From contig NZ_LMDB01000037.1 in assembly GCF_001425005.1 (NCBI RefSeq), positions 5,269 through 69,268 of the forward strand: a DNA stretch of 64,000 nt, read 5' to 3'. The translations under genes were made by a program, and so were the position numbers. Source of the DNA: Duganella sp. Root336D2 (GTDB lineage Bacteria; Pseudomonadota; Gammaproteobacteria; Burkholderiales; Burkholderiaceae_D). A model generated the notes under the pieces. The model made no database searches. It was not told the origin of the DNA and saw nothing but the letters and a program-made list of their open reading frames with translations. Of the stretch, positions 62,460-64,000 are shown in pieces. Within the stretch, counting starts at the first letter, position 1. The number at the start of each line of letters is the position of its first letter.

Positions 62460-64000
62460 CTAGAAATGTTCAACAAGACTGAATCCGGCGTACCGGACTT
62501 TGATATCGCCGGCCACGTCCTGGCCGGCATAAGGGTTGTAAATAATGTTGAGGAATTTGCTGCTGTTCATATTGTCCGACGATTCGGCTGGCGCATTGAA
62601 CTTGCCCCGCATGTAGGAAGCAGCCAGGTTCAGCTCATACTTCTTGTTGATGCGCCAGTTCATCCCGACGCTGAAAAGCTTCGTGTCCGGCAGCGGCGCG
62701 ATCAGGTCGATCTTGTTGGCCGGGACCGACGTCTTGCGCGGCTCGTAGCCAAAGCGCAGCGCCAAGCGTTCAAACGGGAATAATTGCAGGCCGTAGCCCA
62801 TATTCAGCACGCTCTTGTAGCCGCGCGGTATCTTCAGCTTGCCGGAGTCGGGAACGCCATACAGGCGCGCCACTTCCAGCAGCTTGATGCTCTGGTCGAA
62901 TTCGAACACGAGCTGGTTCCAGTCGCTCCAGCGCGTATAGCTGGCATCCACATTCAACTGCACGTAGCGCATCGGTTTGAACTTCACGCCGACCTGCAGG
63001 TGCGCAGGGAAGGGGATGCTGGCCGACATATTGCCATGCTGGACTTCCGGGATCGACTGCGGCAAGCCAAGGATGGCGCCTGCCACGGGACCGAACAGGC
63101 TGGAATTCAGGCCTTTGACGAAGTTGCGCAGCATCGGTTCGGTTTCGAAGGTGTAATGCCCGGTATAGCGGGTCTTCGAGCCGCCCTGGTAGACCACGCC
63201 CAGCGCGAACCATGGTTTTGGTTCCCACAGCACGCCAAGGTTCAGCGTTGGATCGACCGGCGCAGTCATTTCCAGACGCATCGCGGCAGCCTTCTTGAAG
63301 GGATTGACCATGCCGGCCTTGCCGCCGCCGCACAGGCCAAAGCCGAAGGTATCGATGATGTTGCCCCCTTCTTCCGGGCACCAGCCTTCCTGCAGTTTGC
63401 CGAAGATGCCCAGCAACTGGTTGGGGAAGCGCATATGCGTGTCGACGACGAAGGCCGAGTGGGCGATCGGCACGGCGGCGCCGAAGCGCAGCGTGTCCGA
63501 AAACTTGTAGCCGACGGCAGGCGAGGCCCACACCAGCCTTTGCAGCTGGATCTGGCGGCCGTCGAAGCGGCCCGGGTCGTCCGGATCCTTGGTGCGGTCA
63601 AGGCTGATCGCCTGCGCCATATAGGAATTGGTGGCGAAGGTCCACGGCGAACCGGGATTGTTCCAGGCGAAACCGAAGGTAGGCACGATCACGCCAGGCA
63701 GGCGCCACCCCGGCATGCCGTAACCGGGCACGTACATGGCTTGCCGCATCGGTCCGGTGTGGGTGCCGCTGAGCGGGTCGTCCTTCCAGCCGCCGATATC
63801 GAAGCCGGCCGGCGCGGAAAAACCGGCACGCGCGCGGATCGACGCGCCGAACGCGGTGTGCTGCATGCTGTCGCCCTGCAGGCGAGCCAGGCCGGCAGGG
63901 TTGAAATGCACCGAGTCGATGCCGGGCGGGTCGGCCGTGACGGCGTTCCCGAGCGACATGGCCACCACGCTGGTGGTCAGGTTTTCCACCAGCGCGGCGT
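62460..64000 (-). CDS. FadL/OmpP1-family outer membrane transporter, 5' end outside the window
   Basis: At least 513 residues are visible. The reading frame is open to the window edge, and upstream of the GTG at 63989 it continues AALVENLTTSVVAMSLGNAV, so the signal peptide lies beyond 64000. NPAGLARL near the start is the FadL-family hallmark (NPAGLA), and the protein ends KVRYAGFSLVEHF with a terminal Phe, as outer-membrane barrels do. FadL proteins import long-chain fatty acids and other hydrophobic compounds. Only the 5' part is missing; there is no sign of internal damage. Confidence 0.85.
   Translation of the reverse strand, partial: AALVENLTTSVVAMSLGNAVTADPPGIDSVHFNPAGLARLQGDSMQHTAFGASIRARAGFSAPAGFDIGGWKDDPLSGTHTGPMRQAMYVPGYGMPGWRLPGVIVPTFGFAWNNPGSPWTFATNSYMAQAISLDRTKDPDDPGRFDGRQIQLQRLVWASPAVGYKFSDTLRFGAAVPIAHSAFVVDTHMRFPNQLLGIFGKLQEGWCPEEGGNIIDTFGFGLCGGGKAGMVNPFKKAAAMRLEMTAPVDPTLNLGVLWEPKPWFALGVVYQGGSKTRYTGHYTFETEPMLRNFVKGLNSSLFGPVAGAILGLPQSIPEVQHGNMSASIPFPAHLQVGVKFKPMRYVQLNVDASYTRWSDWNQLVFEFDQSIKLLEVARLYGVPDSGKLKIPRGYKSVLNMGYGLQLFPFERLALRFGYEPRKTSVPANKIDLIAPLPDTKLFSVGMNWRINKKYELNLAASYMRGKFNAPAESSDNMNSSKFLNIIYNPYAGQDVAGDIKVRYAGFSLVEHF

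Noticed and set aside
1..64000. CRISPR arrays, tRNA/rRNA genes, insertion sequences, prophage or defence genes
   Set aside because: Looked for on both strands and not found. The accessory content is carbohydrate and copper metabolism rather than a mobile or defence island.

Overview
This window looks like chromosomal DNA of a high-GC Gram-negative betaproteobacterium, most likely an Oxalobacteraceae member of the Massilia/Duganella/Janthinobacterium type. That is inference: it rests on codon bias, several large TonB-dependent receptors, a FadL-family porin, GluQRS and oxidative (non-phosphorylating) sugar catabolism. No rRNA, tRNA, CRISPR array, transposase or integrase was recognised. No stretch over 300 bases is left without a gene.

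Layout. (1) 1-3.65 kb, housekeeping flank: a 41-residue small ORF, TruC, a cytosolic-type 5'-nucleotidase, a stand-alone FtsK-gamma-like winged-helix protein preceded by a 12-bp-phased TGTCGCA/TGCGACA array, a WYL regulator and a small membrane protein. (2) 3.79-20.6 kb, galactan/uronate module. The plus strand carries a BNR_4 beta-propeller enzyme, a TonB receptor, a GH105 lipoprotein and a DUF2264 (GH154-type) enzyme. The minus strand carries a GH2 and a GH35 beta-galactosidase, then dgoD-dgoK-dgoA, an SMP-30-like protein and a LysR regulator. (3) 20.7-24.9 kb, minus strand: a probable copper-acquisition cassette (OprC-like TonB receptor, His/Met/Cys-rich small protein, redoxin, sialidase-fold protein). 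(4) 25.1-50.2 kb, L-arabinan/L-arabinose module: TonB receptor, GPH symporter, cytoplasmic GH43, GalM; then L-arabonate dehydratase, AraD1, alpha-ketoglutarate semialdehyde dehydrogenase and an SDR sugar dehydrogenase; then secreted GH51, GH43, GH43 and GH127; then a YtfQRT/YjfF-type furanose ABC transporter, a further GH43, a second LysR and an SMP-30 lactonase. (5) 50.3-64 kb, ordinary flank: MdtH-like MFS pump with divergent LysR, hydrolase, small proteins, GluQRS, M28 peptidase, DHFR/RibD-like protein, GntR regulator, a gene split by an in-frame amber codon, a START-domain protein, a MshEN-like protein, an AraC regulator, a DUF2059 protein and a FadL-type porin running off the window.

How it fits together. 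The content suggests use of an arabinose- and galactose-rich plant polymer carrying glucuronate/rhamnose caps (arabinogalactan protein, gum arabic, or RG-I side chains). Caps would be removed by BNR_4, GH105 and DUF2264 enzymes, galactose by GH2/GH35 and arabinose by GH51/GH43/GH127. L-arabinose would be oxidised to alpha-ketoglutarate and D-galactose routed through galactonate and KDPGal to pyruvate plus glyceraldehyde-3-phosphate. The galactose branch has no dehydrogenase of its own here, so the SDR of the arabinose operon may serve both.

A shared near-palindrome, ATATC-N5/6-GATAT, lies about 67-97 bp upstream of the first gene of six transcription units across both modules. Each module ends its catabolic or transport operon with one of two paralogous GbpR-like LysR genes, so a common two-regulator sugar regulon is the main hypothesis from this window.
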